A DNA stretch of 64,000 bases from an uncultured Lachnospiraceae bacterium (lineage in GTDB: Bacteria > Bacillota > Clostridia > Lachnospirales > Lachnospiraceae). The stretch covers positions 1 through 64,000 of the forward strand of contig CANAPP010000004.1 in assembly GCA_947363565.1 (NCBI GenBank), written 5' to 3'. Shown here in pieces: positions 22,273 through 30,246 of this stretch. The notes under the pieces were generated by a model. It searched no databases, was not told the origin of the DNA, and saw only the letters and a list, made by a program, of their open reading frames with translations. Position numbers and translations under genes: made by a program. Position 1 is the stretch's first letter. Each line of letters begins with the position of its first letter.

Positions 22273-23187
22273 ATGAGCAGAGTATCCGTAAAAGAATTGA
22301 TGGAACATGCATTAGCACATAAATATGCGGTGGGATATTTTGAGAGCTGGAACTTAGAATCCACCCTTGCGGTAGTGAGGGCTGCTGAGAATGTAAAATC
22401 GCCGGTGATCATCGGCGTCTGCGGGACGTATATCGGGGAGCCGAAGAGAAGGTACAAAGAAAGCCTCACGGTCTATCAGGCAATGCTTTCACAGATTGCG
22501 AAGGAGGCAGAAGTCCCGGTGGCGCTGTTGTTGAATGAATCGGACGATGAGGAGATGGTGATTCGGGCGGCAGAGAGCGGATTCGACATGGTGATGTATG
22601 CCCCGGTGTTTGCCGATGAGGAGATACCTCTTGAGGAGCTGACAAAGATTCAGAAGCGCATCGCGCAGAAGGCCCATCAATACGGCGCGGCAGCCGAGGG
22701 AGAGGTCGGGGAACTTCCGCTTTATCATTCGGCAGCAGGGAAGCTTCATGACGGCGAAGATACAGATCCGGAAGTCTGCGCGGCATTCGTAAAGGAGACC
22801 GGGATCGATACGGTAGCCGTCTCTGTCGGGAACTGCCATCTGAAAGAAGACGGGATGGTGACAATAAATTTCGAGGCGCTTAAGAAACTGGCAGAGAGGA
22901 TAGATATTCCCCTTGTCCTCCACGGAGGTACCAGTATTGCGAGAGCGGATCTGGGGAAAGCGGCGGCTCTTGGCGTGGCGAAGGTGAACTTCGGCACAGG
23001 CATGAAGCGGGCGGTCTTAGATACGCTGAAACAATATATGGCAGAGCATGACGTGGACAGGATGAATCCCAATGATGTGCTGGGACGCGGGACGGACAAA
23101 GATCTTCTTGTGCTGGAGCAGGAGGCGGTAATCCGCTATGTGGAAGAGACGATTCGTGCGATGAACGGGGAAAATAAAGCATTTTAA
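22273..23187 (+). CDS. Class II aldolase-like protein with altered active site
   Basis: A 304-residue TIM-barrel protein of the class II fructose-bisphosphate/tagatose aldolase family (HALAHKYAVGYFESWNLES, GAAAEGEVGEL, TVAVSVGNCHLKEDG, PLVLHGGTS, GVAKVNFGTGMKRAV). Two metal-ligand histidines are present at H189 and H217. The segment that normally reads HLDH, with the catalytic Asp and a zinc His, is LLNES here: L86, N88 and E89 replace the usual His, Asp and His. The protein may use another chemistry, bind metal through Glu, or be non-catalytic. It sits between E1 beta and E2 genes in a dehydrogenase operon that also encodes sugar kinases, which suggests a role on a phosphorylated keto compound. 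Confidence 0.85.
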   Translation: MSRVSVKELMEHALAHKYAVGYFESWNLESTLAVVRAAENVKSPVIIGVCGTYIGEPKRRYKESLTVYQAMLSQIAKEAEVPVALLLNESDDEEMVIRAAESGFDMVMYAPVFADEEIPLEELTKIQKRIAQKAHQYGAAAEGEVGELPLYHSAAGKLHDGEDTDPEVCAAFVKETGIDTVAVSVGNCHLKEDGMVTINFEALKKLAERIDIPLVLHGGTSIARADLGKAAALGVAKVNFGTGMKRAVLDTLKQYMAEHDVDRMNPNDVLGRGTDKDLLVLEQEAVIRYVEETIRAMNGENKAF

Positions 23188-23199
23188 GGTGGTAGGGAT

Positions 23200-24555
23200 A
23201 TGATAAAGGAGATTAGGATGCCGGCGGGCGGCCAGACGACGGACGTATCTGTTGTAGGGGCGTGGCTTAAAAAGTGCGGGGACAAGGTAGAGCGCGGAGA
23301 TGCGCTTCTTGAGATAGAGACGGATAAGGCTACCCTTACCGTGGAGAGCTATGCAAAGGGAACGGTGCTTGCGCTGCTTGCCGAAGAAGGCGATAAGGTG
23401 CCGGCAGGAGAGGTTATCGCGCTTATCGGGGATGAGAGTGACCGCAAGGAGGCGCAGGAAAGAGCCGCAGGGGAAAATGCAGCGGGAGATGCGGCAAAGA
23501 GCCGGCGCGCGGAAAACGGTACCTGCCTGCAAGACCGGTGTGCAGAGGAGTTTTATCCGGAACTCAGGAAAAGTACCGCTGCCGGGCAGCAGGAGAGTGC
23601 AGTTCCCGGCGAAGAGGAGTATCAGCCGATCGACAAAAGCTCGCCGAGAAGAATGAAGACGAATCCGACGGTCGTCAACGCGACACCGTTAAAGCAGGCG
23701 GTAGGAAATACCAGGCGGGATACGACAAAGACAGAATCCGCCAGGATAAAAGCCATGCCTAACGCAAAGCTCCTGGCAAAGGAAAACCAGATATCCCTTG
23801 AAGATGTGGCGCAGGCGGCAGGAAAAAGCATCTTAAAACGGCAGGACGTAGCGGCGTATCTGGAAAGGTCAAACAGCAGTGTCACCGTACCATTTACGAA
23901 TATGCGGAAGACCATCGCGCGCCGGATGACGGAGAGCGCACAGAATATCCCGGCGTTTACCGCGGCAGTGGAGATAGACATGACGCAGTGCATTGCTTTT
24001 CGAAAGCTGATCAATTCGTCCGGGGATGGCAAAAAGGTATCTTATAACGATATTCTGTTCAAATGCATAGAAGCCGCGGCGCGAAGCTATCCTAAAGTGA
24101 ACGCTTCCTGTAACGGGACGGGGATCATCCTGCACAAAGACATCAATATCGGCCTGGCCGTATCGGTGGAAGGAGGCCTGGTCGTCCCGGTAGTACACAA
24201 GGTCCAGGAAAAGAATATCGCCGGAATATCCGCCTGCAACCGGGAAAATGTAGAGAAAGCAAGGTCAGGAAAGCTTATGCCGGATGATATGTCCGGGGGG
24301 ACGATCACCCTTTCCAATCTCGGCATGTATCCGGTCCGTCAGTTTACTGCCATCATCAATCCTCCGGAAGTCTGTATCCTGGCAGTGGGAGCGATAGAAG
24401 AAAAGGTGGTTTTCGCAGACGGGGAGTTTAAGGCTGTGCCGGTGATGACGGTGACGGGAAGCTTTGACCACCGGGTGATCGACGGCGCGTACGGCGCAGG
24501 ATTTTTGGCGGAATTAAAGAAGATCATCGAGAACCCGGCGCTGGCATTGGTGTAG
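23200..24555 (+). CDS. Dihydrolipoamide acyltransferase (E2)
   Basis: A 451-residue E2 subunit with one N-terminal lipoyl domain (residues 1-78; lipoyl lysine K43 in ETDKAT). A long charged linker (about 85-165) follows, then a peripheral subunit-binding domain (LLAKENQISLEDVAQAAG, KSILKRQDVAAYLE) and the catalytic domain from about 225. That domain has NMRKTIARRMTESAQNIPAFT, a GLAVSVEGGLVVPVV segment and the active-site DHRVIDGAYGAGFL. It takes the acyl group from E1 to coenzyme A. The binding domain joins E1 and E3 into the complex. Confidence 0.93.
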   Translation: MIKEIRMPAGGQTTDVSVVGAWLKKCGDKVERGDALLEIETDKATLTVESYAKGTVLALLAEEGDKVPAGEVIALIGDESDRKEAQERAAGENAAGDAAKSRRAENGTCLQDRCAEEFYPELRKSTAAGQQESAVPGEEEYQPIDKSSPRRMKTNPTVVNATPLKQAVGNTRRDTTKTESARIKAMPNAKLLAKENQISLEDVAQAAGKSILKRQDVAAYLERSNSSVTVPFTNMRKTIARRMTESAQNIPAFTAAVEIDMTQCIAFRKLINSSGDGKKVSYNDILFKCIEAAARSYPKVNASCNGTGIILHKDINIGLAVSVEGGLVVPVVHKVQEKNIAGISACNRENVEKARSGKLMPDDMSGGTITLSNLGMYPVRQFTAIINPPEVCILAVGAIEEKVVFADGEFKAVPVMTVTGSFDHRVIDGAYGAGFLAELKKIIENPALALV

Positions 24556-24573
24556 ATAAAGAGGTGAATATAG

Positions 24574-25962
24574 ATGGAAGAAAACAGATTTGACCTGATC
24601 GTCATCGGCGGCGGCCCGGGCGGTTATTCCGCCGCCATATCCGCCGCCAAAGAAGGACTGTCGGTGCTGCTTTTTTCAGGCGGAGCCATCGGCGGGACCT
24701 GCCTGAACGAAGGGTGTATCCCTGCAAAATATCTGTTAGATAAAGCGGCGGCGCTTGAGAAAATCAGGGCGCTTACGGAAAAAGAGATCATCAGAGAGCC
24801 GGGGCTTTTCAGCTTCAGGAAGATCCAGCGGGGAAGGGAAGAGGTAATAAAGAAACTGACCGGCGGGGTAGCGTATCTGCTGAAAGCCAACAACGTAAAG
24901 GTCATCCGTGGATTTGCTTCTGTGCGGGAGGCCGGGAAGGCAGAGTGCGGGGGAAAGGTCTACGAGGCGAAGGACATGATCATCGCCACAGGTTCCGAGA
25001 GCATGGATATCCCCATTGCCGGGGCGGAATATACGATCAACAGTACGCAGGCTTTGGCTCTTGAGCGGGTGCCGAAGCGCCTTGTGATCATCGGCGGCGG
25101 AGTGATCGGCATGGAGCTTGCCAGCGCGTACTGCGCTTATGGCTCCGAGGTGACGGTCTTGGAAGCATTGCCGGAATTGTTCCCGGCAGAGGATGAGCGG
25201 ATGATTTCTTATCTGGAACGGGAGCTTAAAAAACGTGGCATCAGGATCCGGACCGGCTGCAAGGTCAAAGTGATCGAAAAGGCGGGACAGAGCCGAAGAG
25301 TATTTTTTGAGGGAGAGGAGCCGGAGGAGGTTTACGCAGATGCCGTCATCCTGGCTGCAGGCAGAAGGGCGGTGTGCCGGGGGATCGATACGCAAAGTCT
25401 GGGCCTGGCCCTTACAGAAAAACAGGAGATCGCCGTGGATGAGCATATGCAGACAAGCGTACCGCATATTTACGCCATCGGAGATGTTATCGGAGGTTAC
25501 CAGCTAGCCCACGCGGCGTATGCAGAAGGGGAGACAGCGGTGGCACATATTCTCGGGAAAAACGGGTCGGAACAAAAGCCCGGGGTGCAGGCTGTGCCAA
25601 GATGCATCTACACGCTGCCGCCATGTGCCGCGGCAGGATATACGCAGGCTGAGGCAGAGCACAGAGGGATCGCGACGGTCAGAGGCGAATTTCCTTATTC
25701 CGGAAACGGGATGGCGCTGGCGGAAGGCGCAGAAGGGCTTGTGCAGGTGATCATGGACAAGGAGACAAGGACGACGGTCGGAGTACAGATCGTCGGGGAA
25801 GGCGCGCCGGAGCTTCTTTCTTTCGCGTCTCTTGCGGTAGAGAAGAGGATGACAGCGCAGGAGTGGCAGCAGTTTATCGTGGCGCACCCGTCCCTGTCAG
25901 AGATGGTAAAGGAGGCAGCCTTAGACTGCTTTGGAAAGAGTGTGCACGGCGCAGTACGGTAA
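24574..25962 (+). CDS. Dihydrolipoamide dehydrogenase (E3)
   Basis: A 462-residue flavoprotein that reoxidises the lipoyl group with NAD+. The FAD motif GGGPGGYSAAISAAKEG, the redox disulfide in GGTCLNEGCIP (C43, C48), the NAD motif IGGGVIGMELASAYCAYG near 170, the second FAD motif HIYAIGDV and the C-terminal HPSLSEMVKEA with the catalytic His are all present. It lacks a fused lipoyl domain. The gene ends 12 bases before the FGGY kinase start and completes the complex. Confidence 0.94.
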   Translation: MEENRFDLIVIGGGPGGYSAAISAAKEGLSVLLFSGGAIGGTCLNEGCIPAKYLLDKAAALEKIRALTEKEIIREPGLFSFRKIQRGREEVIKKLTGGVAYLLKANNVKVIRGFASVREAGKAECGGKVYEAKDMIIATGSESMDIPIAGAEYTINSTQALALERVPKRLVIIGGGVIGMELASAYCAYGSEVTVLEALPELFPAEDERMISYLERELKKRGIRIRTGCKVKVIEKAGQSRRVFFEGEEPEEVYADAVILAAGRRAVCRGIDTQSLGLALTEKQEIAVDEHMQTSVPHIYAIGDVIGGYQLAHAAYAEGETAVAHILGKNGSEQKPGVQAVPRCIYTLPPCAAAGYTQAEAEHRGIATVRGEFPYSGNGMALAEGAEGLVQVIMDKETRTTVGVQIVGEGAPELLSFASLAVEKRMTAQEWQQFIVAHPSLSEMVKEAALDCFGKSVHGAVR

Positions 25963-25974
25963 GGAGGAGTGTTT

Positions 25975-27537
25975 ATGGAGAGGTATATGATAGGGCTGGA
26001 TTACGGGACGGGCGGCGGAAAGGCATGTATTATTGATGAAAATGCAGATGTGCTCGCCTATTCCTTTCGGGAGTATCCCATCTATGCGGACAAGCCTGGA
26101 TGGTCTGAGCACGATGCAAAATGTTATTGGACGCTGGCCTGTGATACGATCAGGGACTGCCTGAGAAAATCAAAGGTTTCGCCGGAAAAGATCTGCGGTA
26201 TCGGGATATCCTCGGCGCAGCCCTGCCTGGTGATGATCGACAGAGAGGGAAATCCCATCAACCGCGCCTACAACTTGATGGACAGGCGCGCAGTCAGCCA
26301 GGTGGAATGGCTGAGAGAACACATCGGCGTGGATAAGATATTTGAGATCAACGGGAACCGGATTGAGGACTATCCTACGATGGTCAATATCATGTGGGAG
26401 AAGGAGAACCGTCCGCAGGATTATAAAAAGATCTGGAAGACGCTCACCATAGACGGCTACGTGCGCTTCAAGATGACCGGGAAGGCTGCGATGAGCTATT
26501 CCCACGGCGGATTCTGGGGAGTTGCCTATGACATCCGCAAAAAGGAATTTGACAAAGGGATCATGGAAAAGCTGGGTATCGATATGGCCCTTATGCCGGA
26601 ATTGTATCCATGTGAGGAGATCATCGGGCGAGTGACGAAAGAAGCGGCAGCGGAGCTTGGCCTTATCGAAGGCATCCCGGTGTGCGCGGGCCAGGTGGAC
26701 TGCAACGCAGGATTCGTGGGCGGCGGTGCCATCTCGCCGGGGGATGTCCAGATCAACCTGGGGACTTGCGGAGTGATGGGTGTTGTCAATGACAGCAAGG
26801 AATTTACCGACCTTGTGTGCAACGATGCATACACGACCAATTCCTGCAACGATTTTATCTCTATCGCCGTGGTACTTACGGGCGGGCAGGTGCTCAGATA
26901 TCTGCGGGATAATTTCTGCCAGATGGAGCAGGAGACGGCAAAGCTTACGGCGGATATGGATGTCTATGATATCATGAACAAGGAGGCGGAAAAAATCCCG
27001 GCAGGTAGCGAAGGACTGATCGTGCTGCCTTATCTTGCCGGGGAGCGGACAGTCCTTTGGGACGCAAAGGCGAGAGGGACGGTATTCGGGCTGACCGCGC
27101 GCCATACGAAAGGACATCTCATCCGCGCATTTATGGAAGGGGTAGCCTATGCGCTCTACGACAATTACCGCCTGATGCTTGAAAAAGGCATCCGGGCAAA
27201 TGCGCCGATCATCCTTAACGAGGGCGGTGCAAAGAGCCGGCTGTGGAGAAGGATCATTACCGATGTCTTTAACGTGCCCACGGCATTTGTGGAAAACCGC
27301 GTGGGGGCACCTTACGGCGATGCAATCTTAGCGGGCGTCTCGGCGGGCGTGTGGAAGGATTTTTCAATCACGAAGAAAAAGGTAAATTATATTGATTATA
27401 TGGAGCCGGACGAAAAGGCGCATAAGCGGTATATGGAGTATTTTGAAATATACCACAGGCTCTATGGACATTTGAAGGAGGATTTCGCAGATTTATACCG
27501 GGTAGTAAAGAATCATGAAGAAGACCTAAATATTTGA
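25975..27537 (+). CDS. FGGY-family carbohydrate kinase
   Basis: ATG 25975 lies 7 bases after AAGGAGGAG. The 520-residue kinase has the N-terminal phosphate loop IGLDYGTGGGKACIID, GIGISSAQPCLVMID, the catalytic-base region AGQVDCNAGFVGGG, INLGTCGVMG, and the C-terminal FGGY-type signature region ILNEGGAKSRLWRRIITDVFNVP followed by GAPYGDAILAGV. Similarity is greatest to xylulokinase-like members; members phosphorylate ketopentoses, polyols or DPD (autoinducer-2). It is the sixth gene of the operon and presumably makes the phosphorylated substrate for the aldolase-like protein. Confidence 0.9.
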   Translation: MERYMIGLDYGTGGGKACIIDENADVLAYSFREYPIYADKPGWSEHDAKCYWTLACDTIRDCLRKSKVSPEKICGIGISSAQPCLVMIDREGNPINRAYNLMDRRAVSQVEWLREHIGVDKIFEINGNRIEDYPTMVNIMWEKENRPQDYKKIWKTLTIDGYVRFKMTGKAAMSYSHGGFWGVAYDIRKKEFDKGIMEKLGIDMALMPELYPCEEIIGRVTKEAAAELGLIEGIPVCAGQVDCNAGFVGGGAISPGDVQINLGTCGVMGVVNDSKEFTDLVCNDAYTTNSCNDFISIAVVLTGGQVLRYLRDNFCQMEQETAKLTADMDVYDIMNKEAEKIPAGSEGLIVLPYLAGERTVLWDAKARGTVFGLTARHTKGHLIRAFMEGVAYALYDNYRLMLEKGIRANAPIILNEGGAKSRLWRRIITDVFNVPTAFVENRVGAPYGDAILAGVSAGVWKDFSITKKKVNYIDYMEPDEKAHKRYMEYFEIYHRLYGHLKEDFADLYRVVKNHEEDLNI

Positions 27538-27553
27538 TGAATTAGACTAAATT

Positions 27554-27602
27554 TATCACGAAATTTATAGAAAATAATTTTCAAAATATTTAGAACGTGA
27601 TA
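27554..27602. promoter_or_regulatory. Inverted repeat and possible promoter before the dihydroxyacetone kinase
   Basis: TATCACG (27554-27560) and CGTGATA (27596-27602) are inverted, 35 bases apart. The right arm runs into a TACAAT -10-like box preceded 17 bases upstream by a weak TTTTCA. The 103-base gap may thus hold an independently regulated promoter for the downstream gene. Confidence 0.4.
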
Positions 27603-27640
27603 CAATTATGATATAAAAATCAGTGAAGAGAGGTAGAATA

Positions 27641-29440
27641 ATGCGAAAGATTATCAACTCACCGGATAATGTCGTGGCAGAGATGATGGAGGGCTACATC
27701 AGCGCTTACGGGAAATATTATGAAAAGCACCCGGAAGTAAACGGCGTTATCCTTAAGCAGAAAAGAAAGGACAAGGTGGCTCTCGTTATCGGCGGCGGAA
27801 GCGGGCATGAGCCGATGTTCTCAGGATTTGTCGGGAAAGGGCTTGCGGATGCGGCAGCCTGCGGCAATATCTTCGCGTCGCCGGATCCGAATACTATCTA
27901 TGAGACGGCCAAAGCAGTCGATCAGGGAAAGGGCGTTCTCTTTGTATACGGCTGTTACGCGGGGGACAACTTAAACTTCGACATGGGCGAGGAGTTTTTG
28001 AATGACGAGGGAATCCCGACTGCTCATGTGCGCGTGTGGGACGATGTGGCGTCAGCACCGAAGGACAGGATAGAAGACCGCCGGGGGATTGCGGGAGATG
28101 TGTTTGTCGTAAAAGTTGCAGGCGCAGCCTGTGATGCAGGGCTGTCCCTTGAGGAAGTGACAAGAGTGACGGAAAAAGCGAGGGATAACACAAGGACCAT
28201 CGGAGTGGCCACAGCTCCGGCACAGCTTCCGGGCATTGACAAGCCGATTTTTGAACTGCCGGAAGGGGAGATCGAGTACGGCATGGGCCTCCACGGGGAA
28301 AGAGGCGTCCTCCGCACGACGTGGCAGGACGCGGATGTGCTTGTGGAAAAGATGTACGAGCAGATAATGGAGGACGCGGATCTTAAAACAGGCGATGAGG
28401 TGTGCGTTCTGGTAAATGGCCTTGGCTCCACTACTATCACAGAGCTTGCCATTGCTTACCGGAAGGTGAAAAAGCTTTTAGATAAGGATAAGATCAAAGT
28501 GCATGACACTGATCTTAACAGCTACTGTACCAGCCAGGAGATGGGGGGATTTTCCATCACGCTGTTTAAACTGGATGAGGAGCTTAAGACCTATTACGAC
28601 ATGCCGTGCTATTGTCCGTTTTACGCGAAAGGTGAACTGACAGGAGCCGGAGCCGAAACCGGGAAACCTGGATATGACGAGGACGCGGTATCTGGACATA
28701 CTTGTGGGGCGGATGGAGACGGCGCCCTGTCTGCGGAGGAACCGGAGTTTGATGAAAATGATACGGCGGCGGCAGAGATCGTAAGGAGCAGGGAAGGCGT
28801 TCTTACAGAGCTCAATGCGGCAGATGCCAGGAATATGCTTCTCTACATTGCGGACAAGATCATCGCAAAGAAACCGTATCTGACGGAGATTGACAGTGCC
28901 ATCGGGGACGGGGACCACGGGATCGGAATGGCAGGCGGTATGCAGAAGGCAAAGAAAAAGCTCCTTAAAATGGAAGGGGAAGAGAATGTATATGCCGTCT
29001 TCGAGGCAGCCGGAAAAGCAATGCTTCTTTCTATGGGCGGGGCATCCGGAGTCATCTTCGGAAGTCTCTATCTTGCAGGTGCAAAGGGGATGGAGCCTAA
29101 GAGCGCATTGACTGCAGAGGATCTTGCGGAGATGGAAAGAAAGAGCCTTGCGGCCATTCAGGAGAGAGGAAAAGCCAAGGTCGGTGATAAGACGATGGTG
29201 GATGCACTGGTTCCGGCCGTAGAGGCGATGGAAGGGTGTTTTGGCCAAGGGCTTCTTGATATGCTTAAGGCGGCGGAAGCAGCCGCAGCGCAGGGCGTCG
29301 AGGATACGAAGAAATATCAGGCCAGATTCGGACGTGCCAAATCGCTGATGGAAAGAGCTGTCGGCTATCAGGATGCGGGGGCAACTTCCGTATGGCTTAT
29401 CCTGCAGGGAATGCGTGAATTTGTAGAAGATAAGATGTAA
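27641..29440 (+). CDS. Fused dihydroxyacetone kinase, DhaK-DhaL type
   Basis: ATG 27641 follows GAGAGG by about 8 bases. The 599-residue fusion has a DhaK domain at 1-330 (IGGGSGHEPMFSGFVGKGL, YGCYAGDNLNFDMG, and YGMGLHGERGV with the His expected to bind the ketone covalently). An acidic linker (about 345-390) precedes a DhaL ATP-binding domain at 395-595 (DSAIGDGDHGIGMAGG, MGGASGVIFGSLY, KVGDKTMVDALVPA). The fused, ATP-dependent form contrasts with the phosphotransferase-linked split form. It would phosphorylate dihydroxyacetone or a related short keto sugar (for example erythrulose). Its position after the FGGY kinase suggests a shared pathway. Confidence 0.93.
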   Translation: MRKIINSPDNVVAEMMEGYISAYGKYYEKHPEVNGVILKQKRKDKVALVIGGGSGHEPMFSGFVGKGLADAAACGNIFASPDPNTIYETAKAVDQGKGVLFVYGCYAGDNLNFDMGEEFLNDEGIPTAHVRVWDDVASAPKDRIEDRRGIAGDVFVVKVAGAACDAGLSLEEVTRVTEKARDNTRTIGVATAPAQLPGIDKPIFELPEGEIEYGMGLHGERGVLRTTWQDADVLVEKMYEQIMEDADLKTGDEVCVLVNGLGSTTITELAIAYRKVKKLLDKDKIKVHDTDLNSYCTSQEMGGFSITLFKLDEELKTYYDMPCYCPFYAKGELTGAGAETGKPGYDEDAVSGHTCGADGDGALSAEEPEFDENDTAAAEIVRSREGVLTELNAADARNMLLYIADKIIAKKPYLTEIDSAIGDGDHGIGMAGGMQKAKKKLLKMEGEENVYAVFEAAGKAMLLSMGGASGVIFGSLYLAGAKGMEPKSALTAEDLAEMERKSLAAIQERGKAKVGDKTMVDALVPAVEAMEGCFGQGLLDMLKAAEAAAAQGVEDTKKYQARFGRAKSLMERAVGYQDAGATSVWLILQGMREFVEDKM

Positions 29441-29562
29441 TAATATACAGCGCAGCGAACTGGACTGGTTAGATACATAAAAAATGGCTCTTTTATTCAT
29501 ACCAAAACTGTTATAAAGTAGGGGAAACCGAAAGGTTACTGAAAAGAAAAGAGGTTTTAATT

Positions 29563-30117
29563 ATGAATTCTAATCTGAAAAAACTGGTTATAGCTGCGCT
29601 GTTTGCGGCTTTGTCATGTGTTGCTACGATGTCGATCCATATCCCGACACCGGGGACAGGCGGATACATCCATCCGGGTGACGGGATTGTCATTCTATCC
29701 GGTGTGATCCTTGGGCCGGGTTGGGGGCTTCTGGCGGCGGGTATCGGTTCCGCGATGGCGGATCTTTTGGGCGGATATTTCCTCTATGTGCCGATTACCT
29801 TTGTCGTAAAGGGCGCTGTTGCATTTGCCGCAGGGACAATCTACAAAAAGATTGGGAATACGCCGAAAAGCCGTTACGTGGCCGTTGTGCTCGGTGGGAT
29901 TGGGGATATCGTACTGGTGGCCGGCGGGTATTTTCTGTGTGAGGTTATGCTGTACGGTGCAGCAGCCGCGGCGGCGAGTGTACCGGCTAATCTGATACAG
30001 GGGATCGGAGGACTTATCATCGGTATTGCTTTGTATCCGGTGCTGTTATCCGTTCCGGAGCTGCGGCAGAACGCTAACGGACAAGGCAGGGCGTCCTGGT
30101 CACAGAGCGGGCAGTGA
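29563..30117 (+). CDS. ECF transporter S-component, ligand unknown
   Basis: A 184-residue membrane protein with about six hydrophobic segments, starting LKKLVIAALFAALSCVATM. The loop IPTPGTGGYIHPGDGIVILSG and the GSAMADLLGGYFLYVPITFVVKG segment are typical of substrate-capture subunits of group II ECF transporters, which share a separate energising module. No vitamin riboswitch is recognisable in the 122-base leader, so the ligand cannot be named. Its position after the catabolic operon may mean uptake of a cofactor or of the operon's substrate. Confidence 0.85.
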   Translation: MNSNLKKLVIAALFAALSCVATMSIHIPTPGTGGYIHPGDGIVILSGVILGPGWGLLAAGIGSAMADLLGGYFLYVPITFVVKGAVAFAAGTIYKKIGNTPKSRYVAVVLGGIGDIVLVAGGYFLCEVMLYGAAAAAASVPANLIQGIGGLIIGIALYPVLLSVPELRQNANGQGRASWSQSGQ

Positions 30118-30246
30118 TGGAGCATATGATCCGGCATTTGATTCGGGTATTTTGAAAAAATCTGGTTGTTGAGCCTGGAGATACGTGGTAAACTATTTGT
30201 TATAGTTGCTGCATTAGTGTATGTTCAAGAAAGGATCACTCGGTCT

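Noticed and set aside
29441-29562. Riboswitch upstream of the ECF S-component
   Set aside because: I looked for TPP, FMN, cobalamin, preQ1 and folate-type conserved boxes and saw none that could be supported.
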